A DNA stretch of 64,000 nucleotides from Eumeta japonica (lineage: Eukaryota > Arthropoda > Insecta > Lepidoptera > Psychidae): the NCBI GenBank assembly GCA_005406025.1, contig BGZK01001317.1, positions 62,001-126,000 of the forward strand, in the 5' to 3' direction. This document shows positions 1 to 10,799 of the stretch, piece by piece; position 1 is the stretch's first letter, and the number at the start of each line of letters is the position of its first letter. The notes beneath the pieces were generated by a model. That model did not search any database. It was not told the DNA's origin and was given only the letters and a program-made list of their open reading frames with translations. The position numbers and the translations under genes were made by a program.

Positions 1-916
1 AACTGAAATTTTCTGAAATTTCGTTTTAGTTTTCCGTACCTACATGTATGTATAATTGTATTACGTCGTCTTCATTGCTAGGATAGTATGACAAATAACC
101 ACAGATTTTAATATGTAATTAATTTTTTAATATGTGAGAGTAAATACTAAAGAATTAAAAAAAATATTCGTCTGAAAACAAACTTTTGAAAAACTATCTA
201 AATTTCGCCTGTCGCTGCGAACGCAAAAAACAAATTATTTTCGTCTCAGAATAATAAAGATGCAAATTACCGATTGCAAGTTAAGATAGTTTAATTGTAT
301 TGTAACGGTGGGCTCAGCGCCGGCGAAATCTAATCAAGATTAAATGAAAACTGAAATTAGTCGACGTAAGTAGGTACATGCTCGTTGTGTTCGTTGAAAT
401 GCTAATGACGAGTCTTACACATCCAATGACCCAAACGGCCCGGTTCAAATTCACGTCGAATTTGATTCATGGGAGGCTCGTTGACGGTCAATCTGCACGA
501 GGCCGACCCGTGCACTATCAAGTCGTTTACGCCTACTATTTCTCACGTCGCCCGATTAATTGTATAATAAAATAGACATTTTCCTTCGTCACGGAGTCGG
601 TCGTCGAATGGTTCATAAATTACCGCAACAGTGGACGAAGGCGGCCGAGGTCCGGCGCGACCGCCCCCGCCCCTGCTGCTAGCGACCCCCATACATGCCT
701 ACCTCCCTGATATCAAAGAGCCGCGAATAGTTGATCTTTCGGGACACGAATTAAACAGGTGACTCGTCGACAAATCGTGTGCAGGCAGCGCACGCGGACT
801 GCGCGTCCCGACTCGGATTTACTTTTTTTAGTGAACCTTAACAGCGACTGTTAGAGTTAAAAGATAAGCTCGTCAAAATACGATGCTTTAACTTCACAAT
901 CGACAATTAACTAAGA

Positions 917-985
917 TAATCTTAGAGATTTCGGCATTCGTAACATTAAATTTAATGTCGCCGCATGTCAATTTCTCTAAGATTA
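917..985. repeat. Imperfect hairpin with nested palindrome
   Basis: A 12-bp perfect inverted repeat (917-928 with 974-985) encloses a 14-bp perfect palindrome at 944-957 with almost the same centre. Together they form one long imperfect stem of about 69 bases. Function is unknown; it could be a small transposon relic or a structured RNA. Confidence 0.5.
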
Positions 986-1212
986 CCGATATTTTGACAC
1001 ATTTAATTTTCGACTTGTAATGGATAGCAGTTAATTACTGGAAACGAGAGTTTGAAGCGCATCGCTGTAAGAGCGACAATTATTGTTTGGTACAAGAGCC
1101 GCGGACACTTGCGGGCTCCGATCGGCCGACCGCCATACTCGTCGCGTTGCCTCTGTTGACAGAAAACTACCCATTAGTGATATTTATTTCGTAAAAGTTA
1201 AAGAACCACTTT

Positions 1213-1519
1213 GATAAAAAAAAGCGATCGAAAGATTAAAAAAAATCCACTTGCTAAGATGAAGGAAAAAATAAAAAGAAGATGATGTAAAAAATCATCC
1301 AAACAAATATAATAAATATTTGCAATCCGAGGTAGCAAGTTCATGGTTCCTTAGTTGCTGCGACTCTTGCTACATACGTAGCATTCCTCTGTAGGTGTGT
1401 CTCCGACTACAAAAACTTATCATATTTGATTGGATGATTTTTTTTACATCATTTTGTTTCATCTTTTCGTTCACTTTTAGACAATTGATTTTTTCTAATC
1501 TTTTGATTACTTTTTTATC
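1213..1519. repeat. MITE-like long inverted repeat
   Basis: Two arms of about 95-105 bp face each other around a spacer of about 110 bp. The best-matched part is 1281-1310 against 1422-1453 reversed, nearly identical apart from a length change in an A run and two substitutions. The similarity continues outward with indels to about 1213 and 1519. There is no coding capacity. This is the structure of a non-autonomous DNA transposon; the family is not identified. Confidence 0.6.
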
Positions 1520-2839
1520 TATTATTTTTTAGTTATGTTTCAACAATGTTCTGAGATTGCTTTATCATCATTAGCGATGTCAACGACGTGTCTCGCTGTA
1601 ATAATTGTCATAAATTTCTTTTATCGTTATATTCTTACCAATTAATTATTAATATTGTACCTATTTTTTTTATTTATTTTTTAATTAGGTTATTTTTCTC
1701 TCAAGTGTTTTTCGTAAAGCTTAGACAATGGTCGTTAAAATTATTCTTCAAAGTAATAAAATTCTGGGTTTAGTCATTCGATTTTAAGAATTATATTTAA
1801 TTAAATTGCAATAATTATTTTTCATATTAATAAGACCTATTGTATGATTATATAAGAATTTTATCACAATCTTATCACAAGTTTTGAAAATTTAAGTGAA
1901 AATGTTTTTTAACCAACTTTAAAACGTTATAGACTTTATATGGTCTTTCAAAACGAAAATTTATTAAATAAAAAAAACATGTTTTCAAAAATATATTCAA
2001 TGATATACCTCACTTCACATAGTTCGTTGATTTTCATGTTTTTTTTTCACAATTGGGCATCTGCTTGTTATGTAAAAATAAAGAATTTTGATTGTTGTCA
2101 CGTTTTTAGTTACATTCGCAGGTTTAAAACAAATATCATCAAAATCGGCTTACGCGTTTAGTTTCTAGAATATCACAAAGGATCAAACGTACTTTTACGC
2201 CATTATAAGAATTATTTACACGTCACGTTAGACATGAATTGAGAACTGAACGAGGCGCAGCTCACGCAGTCTTCGTCGTAGAGCACCCGTCAAATGAACG
2301 ATAGCGTGTGATTTCATTGTTGTAGCGAATGTGCAGACAGGAGAAATGTACATGCTTTTTATTAATGTCTACTTTACGTTCCACTAAATCTATCGTATAT
2401 TACGAGCTATTATGATAGCTAATATGAAAAGAAATTAAACTGTGTTTTAACCGTTCTCGGAAGATCGGTGCAGAGCGTTAGAATTGTAGTTAAAATATAT
2501 TCATAAATTATGGTTTATTGGAGACCGAAGGCATAAAACCGTCGACGGCCCGATGGCGCGCGCGGGGCGAGGCGGCTGTTTGCGCGTGCGACAAAAAAGA
2601 AAGCCTTTTAAACTAAGACGTCCCTTTTAGGGGCATTAAAATCGCATTCCGTAAACGGGCCGGTGGAACAGCGCGGCGCGTGCGCGCCGGCGGCATCTCT
2701 GCCTCCTTTGTTTCCGATCGAGACCTTTCGAAGGGGATGTGTAATCGGGCAACTATTTGCTTTTACACGTCTTTAGGAATGATCGCTATTTACTCGTAGA
2801 ACGATCGATACTCGCATAGCTATTTTTCCATAGGTCCCA

Positions 2840-2960
2840 TATCTAAAAGATCGAAGTAGAGCCCTATGGATAACTTAGATGTCTGTCTGTCAGTCTATCT
2901 GGATGTTTGTACGCCATATGTGTTTTCTCGACAAATGTTCCCGCTATCGACTTAAATTTC
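2840..2960. repeat. Dispersed repeat fragment, 'gtctgtctgtc' type
   Basis: Degenerate copy of the repeat seen better at 3905-4125. It has a 'cccatatct-aaaag' start, a 'gtctgtctgtcagtc' core and a following 'cgacttaaattt'. Non-coding. Confidence 0.4.
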
Positions 2961-3904
2961 AACAATCGTAAAATTGTTTGGCTCAAATACTTATAATGCT
3001 CTGTGGCAAAGGAAATGGCGAAGAGAAAATAAATATATTCTATAAACAAAAAGAATGTATGTTGTCCGCCGGAAAAAACATTTCGGAGTCACCACTGCGC
3101 CAAAGATGTAGCGGTCAGACTGTAACGTTAAGATATTCTATACAAACGACTGGAGCTCGAGTTTAGATGCCGTGAGGTAAGATGCTATATAATGTGTGCC
3201 GATTTCGCTCTGACCTACTGAGAATGGCGACATCTAATGGGCCTAATTCACACTGCAATCGCCTTCGTGCTAAAGGATTTCAGACTTTTTTTTATAGTTC
3301 ATATCCAAATAAAAAAAATATTTTCTCTCATTTTGATAACCGTTTATCTTTATCTAAAGCGTTTTCTAAGAAATTAGTTTACGTAACTGATACTCAGAGT
3401 TGAACCTCAAAAGTCAAATATACAAAGTTAGTTAGTTCGTTAATTTATAAATTTAATACGCAATAACTTCAAAAAAATATTGTACCTTCTTTAGAAAAAA
3501 ACTTTGATGAAAAAAATTATAAAAATTAATCTTAATCTCAACTAAGCTTTATCTAATGAATTTTATTTATTCGGTGCCTGACAAATGCAGTGCAACGCTG
3601 CGGTAGATTACTTTGGTCATAAAAGAATGGACAAAAGAAATCTTGATACGAGGTCCTCTCTGGGCCCGCACGAGACAGGACGCCGCGCCGCCGGTGGCTG
3701 CCGAGTGCTTTTGAAATTAAAAGCTTCTAGGATGCAATCCTCGGGCGACGACACTACGCGTTGCGAATGATCATATACGCTGAATTGTGTAAATCTCATA
3801 TTTTTTGTGTGTAATCATTTATTATCGTCAGACTATATCAAAGCAATTCACATTGCAATAATTATTACTCAAGTAATTCCTCTTTTTATCGGAACACATG
3901 TTGT

Positions 3905-4125
3905 GAAATCGGTGTAATTTGTTTAGAGTTCCATATCTCAAAAAGAAAAAATTGAGCATTTGTAAGATGTCTTTTTTGACCATCTTAATGCCTTTTTTCT
4001 GTTTCTTTGTCTATCTTTCGACTTGTCTATGCGTCTGTCTGTCAATTAAGTCCCTTTTTTTGGGAACATGTAAAGATATCAAGTTGAAATTAGTACACAT
4101 TAATGTGACGAAAAAAAATTAAGTT
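3905..4125 (+). repeat. Dispersed lepidopteran-type repeat
   Basis: Starts 'agagttccatatctcaaaaag', then carries 'gtctgtctgtcaa', 'gggaacatg' and 'atatcaagttgaaatt'. I recognise this order from a common interspersed repeat of moth genomes. A reversed copy lies at about 44870-44955 and a related end at 52068-52115. The short open frame across it is not a gene. Confidence 0.55.
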
Positions 4126-4859
4126 AAACGGTCTTTTAAGTTAACTCAATCAAAATATGGGGTCATTCAATCACATGTTTTGATAATTCTCATCAAAAGC
4201 TACCTGAAACTTCTCGTTGATCTGGAGTCGTGAAATTCAACTAGAAGCAAGAGCTCACAGCCCGAAAAAAGTGGAAAAATCAGAAAATCGGTATAGTTTA
4301 TTATTTAGCGTACAAAAATAATTTTCTGCAATCACACACTGAGCCTCAACTGCGATGTCAACCGACGTACACGTGTGTAAGACTAAACCTGTGCATTAAA
4401 TTAAGAACCTTTTTTTTTCGTCAGCGAAAAATTAATATATCCAGAGCCTTTTAGCACATTAGATATGCGCAATAGTACTTAGTTGAGTTTTGTTCAGATC
4501 GCGGTAATGACGGGTTTGTGTAATTATATTTTGTTATCTACCAATATTTTGTTGTACTTACTTTTCAATGACAGGATAACAAATTCTCAATTCATGCATT
4601 TGCTATCCTAATTGGTAATCGCTATTTTACACGATTTTAAAATACACTACATAATATTCAATGATTTAGTTTCGATATTACCTTTCGTGTTTTTAGACTA
4701 GGCGACTCATCGCTTCGACTTTAAGGTATTAACAATTTTTTCACGGATTGTATCTGACCAAAAGAAATTTCGATATATCGTTACAATTCAGTTCGAGAAA
4801 CATGAGCATTTATCGGTTCCATAAATATTAATGATTAAGTAATCGAGACGAAGCGCGAC

Positions 4860-4975
4860 GTGACGCTGCGGACGCTCGCACACACACACTGAGGCACTCG
4901 CTACTCGCCGCCCGCCGCCCGCGCGCCGCCTCTGCGCCGGCGCCGGGCGACGGGCTGCGGGTACCGGCCGGAGCT
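4860..4975 (+). promoter_or_regulatory. GC-rich segment before the N-finger exon
   Basis: An abrupt change from AT-rich DNA to CG-dense sequence directly before the first serpent exon. The reading frame of the N-finger stays open through it back to a TGA at 4832, so it could be translated if transcribed. It might be an internal promoter or 5' UTR giving a short isoform starting at ATG 4976, or simply intron before the acceptor at 5002-5003. No TATA box is evident. Confidence 0.35.
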
Positions 4976-5003
4976 ATGACTCACGGGGGCCTATCGTGCA
5001 CAG

Positions 5004-5173
5004 TCGAAGTGGCGGAGTTTTTCACGGAGGGCCGAGAGTGCGTGAACTGCGGTGCCATCCACACGCCGCTGTGGCGCCGCGACGGCACCGGCCACTACCT
5101 GTGCAACGCGTGCGGCCTCTACAACAAGATGAACGGCATGAACCGGCCGCTGGTGAAGCAGCCGCGGCGGCTG
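5004..5173 (+). CDS. srp: serpent alternative exon A: N-terminal GATA zinc finger
   Basis: The acceptor is tatcgtgcacag at 5003 and the donor GTACGT starts at 5174. The exon enters in phase 1 and leaves in phase 0. It encodes the whole N-finger with zinc-ligand cysteines in CVNC (codons from 5039) and CNAC (from 5102), then [11 protein letters not shown]. Joining to 5729 gives [15 protein letters not shown], the usual inter-finger linker. An in-frame ATG at 4976 with G at -3 lies just upstream of the acceptor. It would start a short protein of 19 residues before [10 protein letters not shown] if transcription began in the GC-rich segment. I consider the splice acceptor more likely because exon B has the same entry phase. 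Confidence 0.8.
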
Positions 5174-8100
5174 GTACGTCAGCGGCACGCGGCGAACGCG
5201 CTCCCCGCCGCGCACCATGACGTACGCAGCGCCCTACGCCCGCACGCGCCACCCCGCACGCACCACACTACACCACCGCACACGCACGCACACGCACAAG
5301 CGCCCGCGAGAAATCCGCGCCCGAGCGTCCGCCGCGCCGCGTCTATCCGCGTGTCGAGAGCGCGCTCTCACCGTGTTGTTGGTGTTACAGTGGCCGCCGA
5401 ACCGGGGGCGGCGGCGGGCGCGGATTTCTACAAGGGCTTCATGTTTAACGGCGCCTCCACGCACGCGCTCCCCCTCGCGCCCGCGCACCATGCCCACCAC
5501 CTTCACAATTCCGACTACAAACAGAAGAAAGGGGTACGTCCTCTCCATCGAACCGCTCTCACCACCGCCTCGGTTAACATCTGCCGCACTCACATCGCAT
5601 ACTAACCAGTGAACGCTTCGTGCGCTGTGGCCGCCGGCTGGAGGGCTCGGGCCCGTGCACGCCGCCGGCGCACAGCGCGAGGGCGCGGGTGGCGGCCCCG
5701 GTTCATGGGCTCTTATGTGTTTCCACAGTTGGGCAGCAAACGACCGGGCATGTCTTGCAGCAACTGCCACACCACTACCACTTCACTGTGGCGTCGGAAC
5801 GCGCACGGTGAAACCGTCTGTAACGCGTGCGGGCTTTATTACAAGTTGCATTCCATTAACAGACCACTCACCATGAAAAAAGATGCGATTCAGGTCCGTA
5901 TTTCACCGTAGCTCTCCGTGTCGCCTGCGCGAACAGCGCACCTTGTGCGCTGTTCGCTATTTCGTTGAACATTTTATTGATTTCAGACTCGAAAACGAAA
6001 GCCGAAAAACAGTATGAAGACGGAACGAAACAGTTCAGCCAAGACGCAAGCGGCCCAGGCGACGCACGCGCAGCACGGCCTCGCCACTCCCCTTAAGATC
6101 GAAAGTCTACGTAAGTATTTACGATCACAATTGACGTATACGTGAATAGGCACTTTTGTACTGTTCTTACATCACTCGAGAATTTAGAACATGTAAGGTA
6201 TTTTGACTGTAACACCTCAAAACTCAAGTAGGTGTTTACTAAGAAATTTTATTTTCTATCAAAAATGGCAATTCATTATTAATTATATTAATGAGATATC
6301 GTAATATAATTTGAGTAGTGCAATAATTAGTTTTGATTTAAATTGACAAAGATTTTTTTTCATTTCTAACTCAATTTAATGTATAAATTTTAGAAAGAGA
6401 GAAATATTAAGAGTTATATTCTTTTTTGTTAATTTAACATTTTAAATTTTGTTCAATCCTACGTTAGATTGGCTTGTCATCTGTTAGTAGATCACTTCTG
6501 AAGTATGCTTTTAAAATTTAAAATTATGTGAATATTCTTTTTTCCGATGAGAAAAGCAACAGGAAAATATCGAGAAAAACATTTTTTCCAGAAGACGTGA
6601 CGATTAGTAAATTGACTTCTGTTTTATTTTGATTTCTGTGACAGATGTTTCTAAAGAACGATAAGATACAAAATTTTGTTAAGAGAAATGTTTTATGAAA
6701 CTTGCTATTACTATTAATCGATGGTATGTGTCTATGGTAATTTTATGATCTTTTCTTTCAACCCTACAAGAAGAAAAATCTTGTAAAAAGCAATGCATGC
6801 GCACATCTCGGCAAAGTGTACGCATCACCCCATTTCTAAGACAAGATTTGTTAGGAGCATTTAGCCATAAGACACATGCCTGCATTTCCTACTGACGAAT
6901 AAATTTTTAACCAGTGTTTTGAATTTTTTAATACGGGTAAGTAACTACAAGTGTTTTAATATTATCTGTCGCTTCGTAACGAATGTTAGAATGGCGCGGA
7001 TTATGTAAAGCTTATGTTAACAATGGTATTTCTTAAAATACAAAACACGCTTTTGATAATACCAACAAAAAGTTTTTTGTTATTGCTAAGAAACAATTGT
7101 ATTATTTAAACATAGGACTGTTTTGTTATTCCAAATATTTTGTTGTTAACGAACTATTTCTCATATTGTTCTGTAGATGGCGCTAACAAAAAAAGTTTAC
7201 TTTAGGCAATTACAGACTTTGGGCAATTCTAAGAACCTCTCTACGCTATCACTTTTCAATCTTTTGGCTGACTTCAAAGCGTAGTTAGTGTTTGTTCTTT
7301 TCAGCTTAATATCTGAAAATTCCCGTAACAGTATATTAAACTATCTTCTGTATTTCCACAAGTGTTGTAGTTAATATCACAAACAGTTTTGTTAGAATTA
7401 CTAGAATCATTTAATAGCATATACCAAAGATTAGTGATATGTACTGAAATCATCTCGTTGAAAATATTGATATTACTAGTATATACCACTGAACTAGTTA
7501 AGTGAAAAAAAAATCCTCCTTTTATAAATCTTACAAATAATGAATATAAGGTTATTTAAATATTTTACGTAAAATTCATAATAGCGTCTCATTAAAATTA
7601 TTTTTATAATTACTTTCTATTTGATTTAAACAGTCGATTATTATAACAATATGAAAAGTTGAATTCAGTATAACGTGACTAAATTTACAATAATAAATTT
7701 TGTTACTTCAAAAATACTTATTTAATAAAAATTAACGTCGTACTTATGTAGATTTTATATCAACCTTGGGAAATCGCTTATTTTGTTATTTTAACCAAAG
7801 TTTTTTTTCAATGATACGTCCGCCATCAATCGCACGCACACACTCTTTCTTATAAAATTTTACATTATTCAACGATTAAAATCTAGGAATGACATCGCCT
7901 TGTATTTTTAAGTAGAATGCGAGCTTCGATGATTGTATATTCTAATAGTTTTAGAACTCAAAACTGTCAGCGTAAGTAAGGAAGGAAGGCGGGTAGGCGC
8001 TTCGGTTAAAATGCAATGCTCATTTATTTCCACAAAATACAGCGACCTAAGTTTACAAACAGTCGCACGCCGGAAAAGCCAATTCTCTCGATTGTAGTTG

Positions 8101-8868
8101 CATAGCTTTTAAGTATTAAATTAATTAACATGCTCCATCAGGATAGTCAGTATTAATTGTGGCATGCCGATGAAAGAACTTATTATTTTATTGTTCAAGT
8201 TGCTGTTTTTGAACATGTATAATATAATATATTATATTATAATGTATCAATACATTTAGAGCAGCCATTTATGACACACATCCGACGACCTCGGGTATCG
8301 CTGTGCCACTAGTATTGCGGTGACCAATTATTTTAATCCTGTAATATGTTGGTTTGTTTATTTTGTGTTTCATTCGCTTAAACAAACCATATTAAGTAAT
8401 ATTTATGTATTTTGCAGAAAATACGTGCAATCCTAGTTTGTTTCACTGTCAATGGACCTTAAATTATGTGATAAGTGAATTCATAATTATTTAGATTCGT
8501 TCATTTCCAAAAATTTAACAATATTTCGTATGTTTGTTTATAAATTTGCAGTGAACGAGACAGGAGTGTGCAGCGGGCGGACGGCGCGCGCGCGCTCGCG
8601 CTCGCGGTCGCCGCTGCCCGTGCTGGCGTACTACCGCGCCGAGGCGGGCCCCGAGCCGCCGCGCTCGCGGTCGCGCTCTCCACTACCGTCCCTCGGCTAC
8701 TACGCGGGCCCCGGGAATGCGGAGGAAGCGCTACCGCTGACCGCGCACGTCCATTACGACGACGTGTACCGCGGGGCGACGGCGCCACCTGCGCCGGCGC
8801 CCACGCAGCACGCGCACAAGCCCACGCGCGACCATGAACGGCCCACTGTCGTGTCGCTAGGCAGTTGA
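5004..8868 (+). CDS. srp: Serpent-type GATA transcription factor, 3' half of gene (spliced)
   Basis: Exons of the two-finger form are 5004-5173, 5729-5893, 5987-6110 and 8552-8868 (stop TGA 8866-8868), all with GT/AG borders and matching phases. The product is a nuclear GATA factor. The N-finger is CVNC-X17-CNAC with [12 protein letters not shown]; the C-finger is CSNC-X17-CNAC with SLWRRN, followed by the basic tail [27 protein letters not shown] and KQPRRL next to the N-finger fit the Serpent / Bombyx GATA-beta group better than Pannier or GATAe; the alternative-exon arrangement (see 5391-5533) is the stronger evidence. About 258 residues are encoded here. The longer N-terminal region of insect Serpent is missing and presumably encoded upstream of position 1. 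In flies Serpent specifies blood, fat body and endoderm. The family is certain; the orthologue assignment is likely. Confidence 0.88.
5391..5533 (+). CDS. srp: serpent alternative exon B: finger-less alternative to exon A
   Basis: A strong acceptor (gttggtgttacag to 5390) and the same donor hexamer as exon A (GTACGT at 5534) bound 143 nt. Only the phase 1 to phase 0 frame is open and protein-like. It reads [20 protein letters not shown], then an Ala/His-rich stretch, then SDYKQKKG. Entry and exit phases equal those of exon A, so A and B can each join the same upstream exon to the C-finger exon but cannot be joined to each other in frame. Drosophila serpent makes one- and two-finger isoforms by swapping such exons; this looks like the same device. 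No zinc ligand is present. Confidence 0.7.
5729..6110 (+). CDS. srp: serpent C-finger exon and basic-tail exon
   Basis: Exon 5729-5893 (165 nt, phase 0 both ends) follows tgtttccacag. It encodes the DNA-binding C-finger: CSNC at 5756-5767, [21 protein letters not shown] from 5819, then [13 protein letters not shown] 93-bp intron with donor gtccgt and acceptor ttgatttcag splits IQ from TRKRKPK, the intron position typical of GATA genes. Exon 5987-6110 (124 nt) gives the basic arm and a Gln/Ala/Thr-rich linker ending TPLKIESL, donor gtaagt, leaving one base of the next codon. The C-finger with its basic tail is the main WGATAR-binding unit in the family. Confidence 0.88.
6111..8551 (+). other. 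Last intron of serpent, 2.4 kb
   Basis: Bounded by gtaagt at 6111 and aaatttgcag ending at 8551; phase 1. It is strongly AT-rich with no open frame worth calling. A 24-bp perfect AT palindrome sits at 8218-8241. I see no transposon and no clear enhancer-like island, so apart from that it looks like ordinary intron. Confidence 0.7.
8552..8868 (+). CDS. srp: serpent terminal coding exon
   Basis: The acceptor AG is at 8550-8551. The leftover base C of the previous exon plus TG makes Leu, then [20 protein letters not shown]. The exon is GC-rich in an AT-rich setting, which supports coding function. It contains a duplicated motif: [14 protein letters not shown] and, 25-30 residues later, [14 protein letters not shown]. 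It ends after a His/Pro-rich stretch and VVSLGS at TGA 8866-8868. No known domain is visible; it is probably a transactivation or phosphorylation region specific to this group. Confidence 0.75.
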
Positions 8869-9715
8869 AATCTTTTACGAACTTCTTGTATCGGGTTTTC
8901 GTACTGCACGTACGAAAAAATAATTTCGATTTTCCTTTAAGTATGTTCAAACGATATGAACAAAATAGAATCTCCATCGAATGTTGTATATTGTAAATAG
9001 TAATAATAACACTAGGTATAATCGCAGGCAGCGGGAGGGCCCCCCGCCCCAACTCGGCTGCGGGTGCGGACCGTCTGCCACTTAGGTAATTTATTCATGA
9101 GACTGCTACGCATTCTGATCAGTTTGATATTGTAGAGTGTGCACCGTGTGTTGCGTGCGTGAGGGAATGAGATTGCGTGTATGTGCGTTGAAAAATTTGC
9201 GACCGAAAAGTGCCAAATAGCGAAACCAAACCTCTTAAGCGTCTAAAAATAATAAGGTATAAAACGTAAGAAGGTGTGCGCCACCTACCGGACGGCGGCG
9301 GCGCACGGAGCTGCGCGACAATCTCAATAAAGTCGGCGTAGTGTTTAGATTTATGTACGTGAAGATGTAGGTGAATAAAAGGTGGCGCGGGAAGTGTGCG
9401 CCTCGGGGGCTTCGGCAGAGTCTCCGTGGAGCCCAGACGTGGCGCTCTCGGCCTCGTCTGCTGCCCTGAGACCGCCAGCGCGCGCTCCAGAACGCACGGA
9501 CTCGCTTCTTCCCCGTCCTCGTTGCGGGCACAACTCACATCACCGCATTATTTGTTAGTCGTCCTACGAAGTTTCACCTGTGCTAAATTGTAATTAAGAA
9601 TTTATAATAATATATGTAATTATCGTATATATAAACATCCATATGTATATCATGTTGTATAATTTAAATAAAATAATGTTTTCTCAAATAAATTATCATC
9701 ATTAAACATGTATTT
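8869..9715 (+). other. serpent 3' UTR
   Basis: Non-coding sequence after the stop. It includes a GC-rich patch around 9020-9080 and an early candidate poly(A) signal AATAAA at 9326-9331 followed by a GT-rich stretch. Two more signals at 9667-9672 and 9687-9692 are the likely main end. Open frames on the other strand here are explained by GC-rich composition. Confidence 0.55.
9667..9692 (+). terminator. Poly(A) signals of serpent
   Basis: Two AATAAA hexamers (9667-9672 and 9687-9692) lie about 800 bases after the serpent stop, followed by T/G-containing sequence from 9708. They are the best candidates for the transcript end. Confidence 0.55.
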
Positions 9716-9964
9716 TTGTTAGAGCACCGAGCGGACATTGGGTACTGTAGACGTTACTGGAGGTGACGTAAACGGCATCCTCTCTTGCGTCTCTTCGGTG
9801 CACGGGGGTGTACTGCTTCAATTGCACAGAACGCAACGTAAGCGCCTCTCATAGTCTAATGACTTTCTGCCTAAAAATAATTATAAATTTCTGTTATTCG
9901 TCGTCGTCCCGAAAGTTAAATACTAACATAACAATAGATTAAAATTGTTTGAGTGTTTGTATAG

Positions 9965-10790
9965 GATTCTTATGGGATAGTCAAACATGCGGGCCACCAG
10001 GAAGTACATAGTCACCGCCACCCATGTGCACTCACAGACTCAAAGTAACCAGTTCGTTGCCAGCCTTTCAGAAATGACTACATACTTTTCGTGAAGACCC
10101 CCTTTACGTAGTTTACTGGGAATACCGCCGATGATAAGTCATACCAGAGCCCCACCGTATGTGGTAGAAACTTATACATGAAGCATATGGTAGTAGAAAG
10201 CAACCATCAAGGTGGTACTGATGGTATTTCCGTCGAGCGGTACGATGACGGGAATCAGCGACAGGAATGAGGTTGTATAGTTACTCGTAGCACTCCCCAT
10301 AGTAGACGCGATATTGTGTGTACATTTCTTCGCGATGCCAACGCAATACTGCTGGGTTGCCGATACTTCGAAGCATTCGATTTTGAACGCGGTGAAGAGA
10401 CAAAAGTTGATATCAGGGTGCCCGAACGTAGAGGTGACAACAGTACTCTACATAAGGTTGGACCTGTACCCTCTGCAGTAAGAGGCAATGATCCGGCTTA
10501 AAGTACGGTCCTTTTCTTTTGAGCTCTCTAAGCTTTATAGAAGCTAGTTTTACTTTGCTTTATAGATGATCGCGAAATTGAACACTGCTCGATAGGTCAA
10601 TACCAAGGACCCAATACTCGAGGTTCGATCGAAAAGGGAATGCTTTTAAAGAAAGGAGAAGGGGCGAAGGGTGATTTTTTAGCGGTAAACCTGCAAACTC
10701 GTATCTTTTGGGGATCGAATTCGCGAAGTTACATTTATTCCAAGACTTACTGTAAGGTTCTCTCGATATCAGACACAAGTCGACTTTGAC
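9965..10790 (-). pseudogene. Degenerate non-LTR retrotransposon, ORF2 C-terminal part and 3' tail
   Basis: Read on the minus strand, broken frames give LGIDLSSSVQFRDHL, then QVQPYVEYCCHLYVRAP, a stop, YQL, and later YRVYYGECYE and SRHRTARRK. These match the C-terminal part of reverse transcriptases of a common moth LINE. At 9965-10080 the end resembles its 3' tail (cacatgggtggcggtga on the minus strand). Many stops and frameshifts; not functional. Confidence 0.65.
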
Positions 10791-10799
10791 ACCCGTTGA

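Larger units (their letters stand above)
1..4859. other. Region upstream of visible serpent exons, no recognised exon
   Basis: AT-rich DNA with only short open frames, none resembling a known protein. It could be a serpent 5' intron or intergenic DNA, because the serpent N-terminal exons must lie 5' of the N-finger exon and I could not find them here. GC-rich patches at about 600-830 and 2520-2740 stand out from the background and may be regulatory. AGATAA sites occur at 862-867 and 914-919. Repeats within this stretch are listed separately; otherwise I see nothing in it. Confidence 0.5.

Noticed and set aside
4976..5605. Single 209-residue protein reading through the exon A donor
   Set aside because: After QPRRL the frame turns into low-complexity His/Arg/Thr sequence; the strong GTACGT donor and in-frame join to the C-finger exon are better supported.
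5217..5770. Overlapping long open frames on both strands around the serpent fingers
   Set aside because: Shadows of GC-rich exons and introns; they lack domains and cross the well-supported splice sites.
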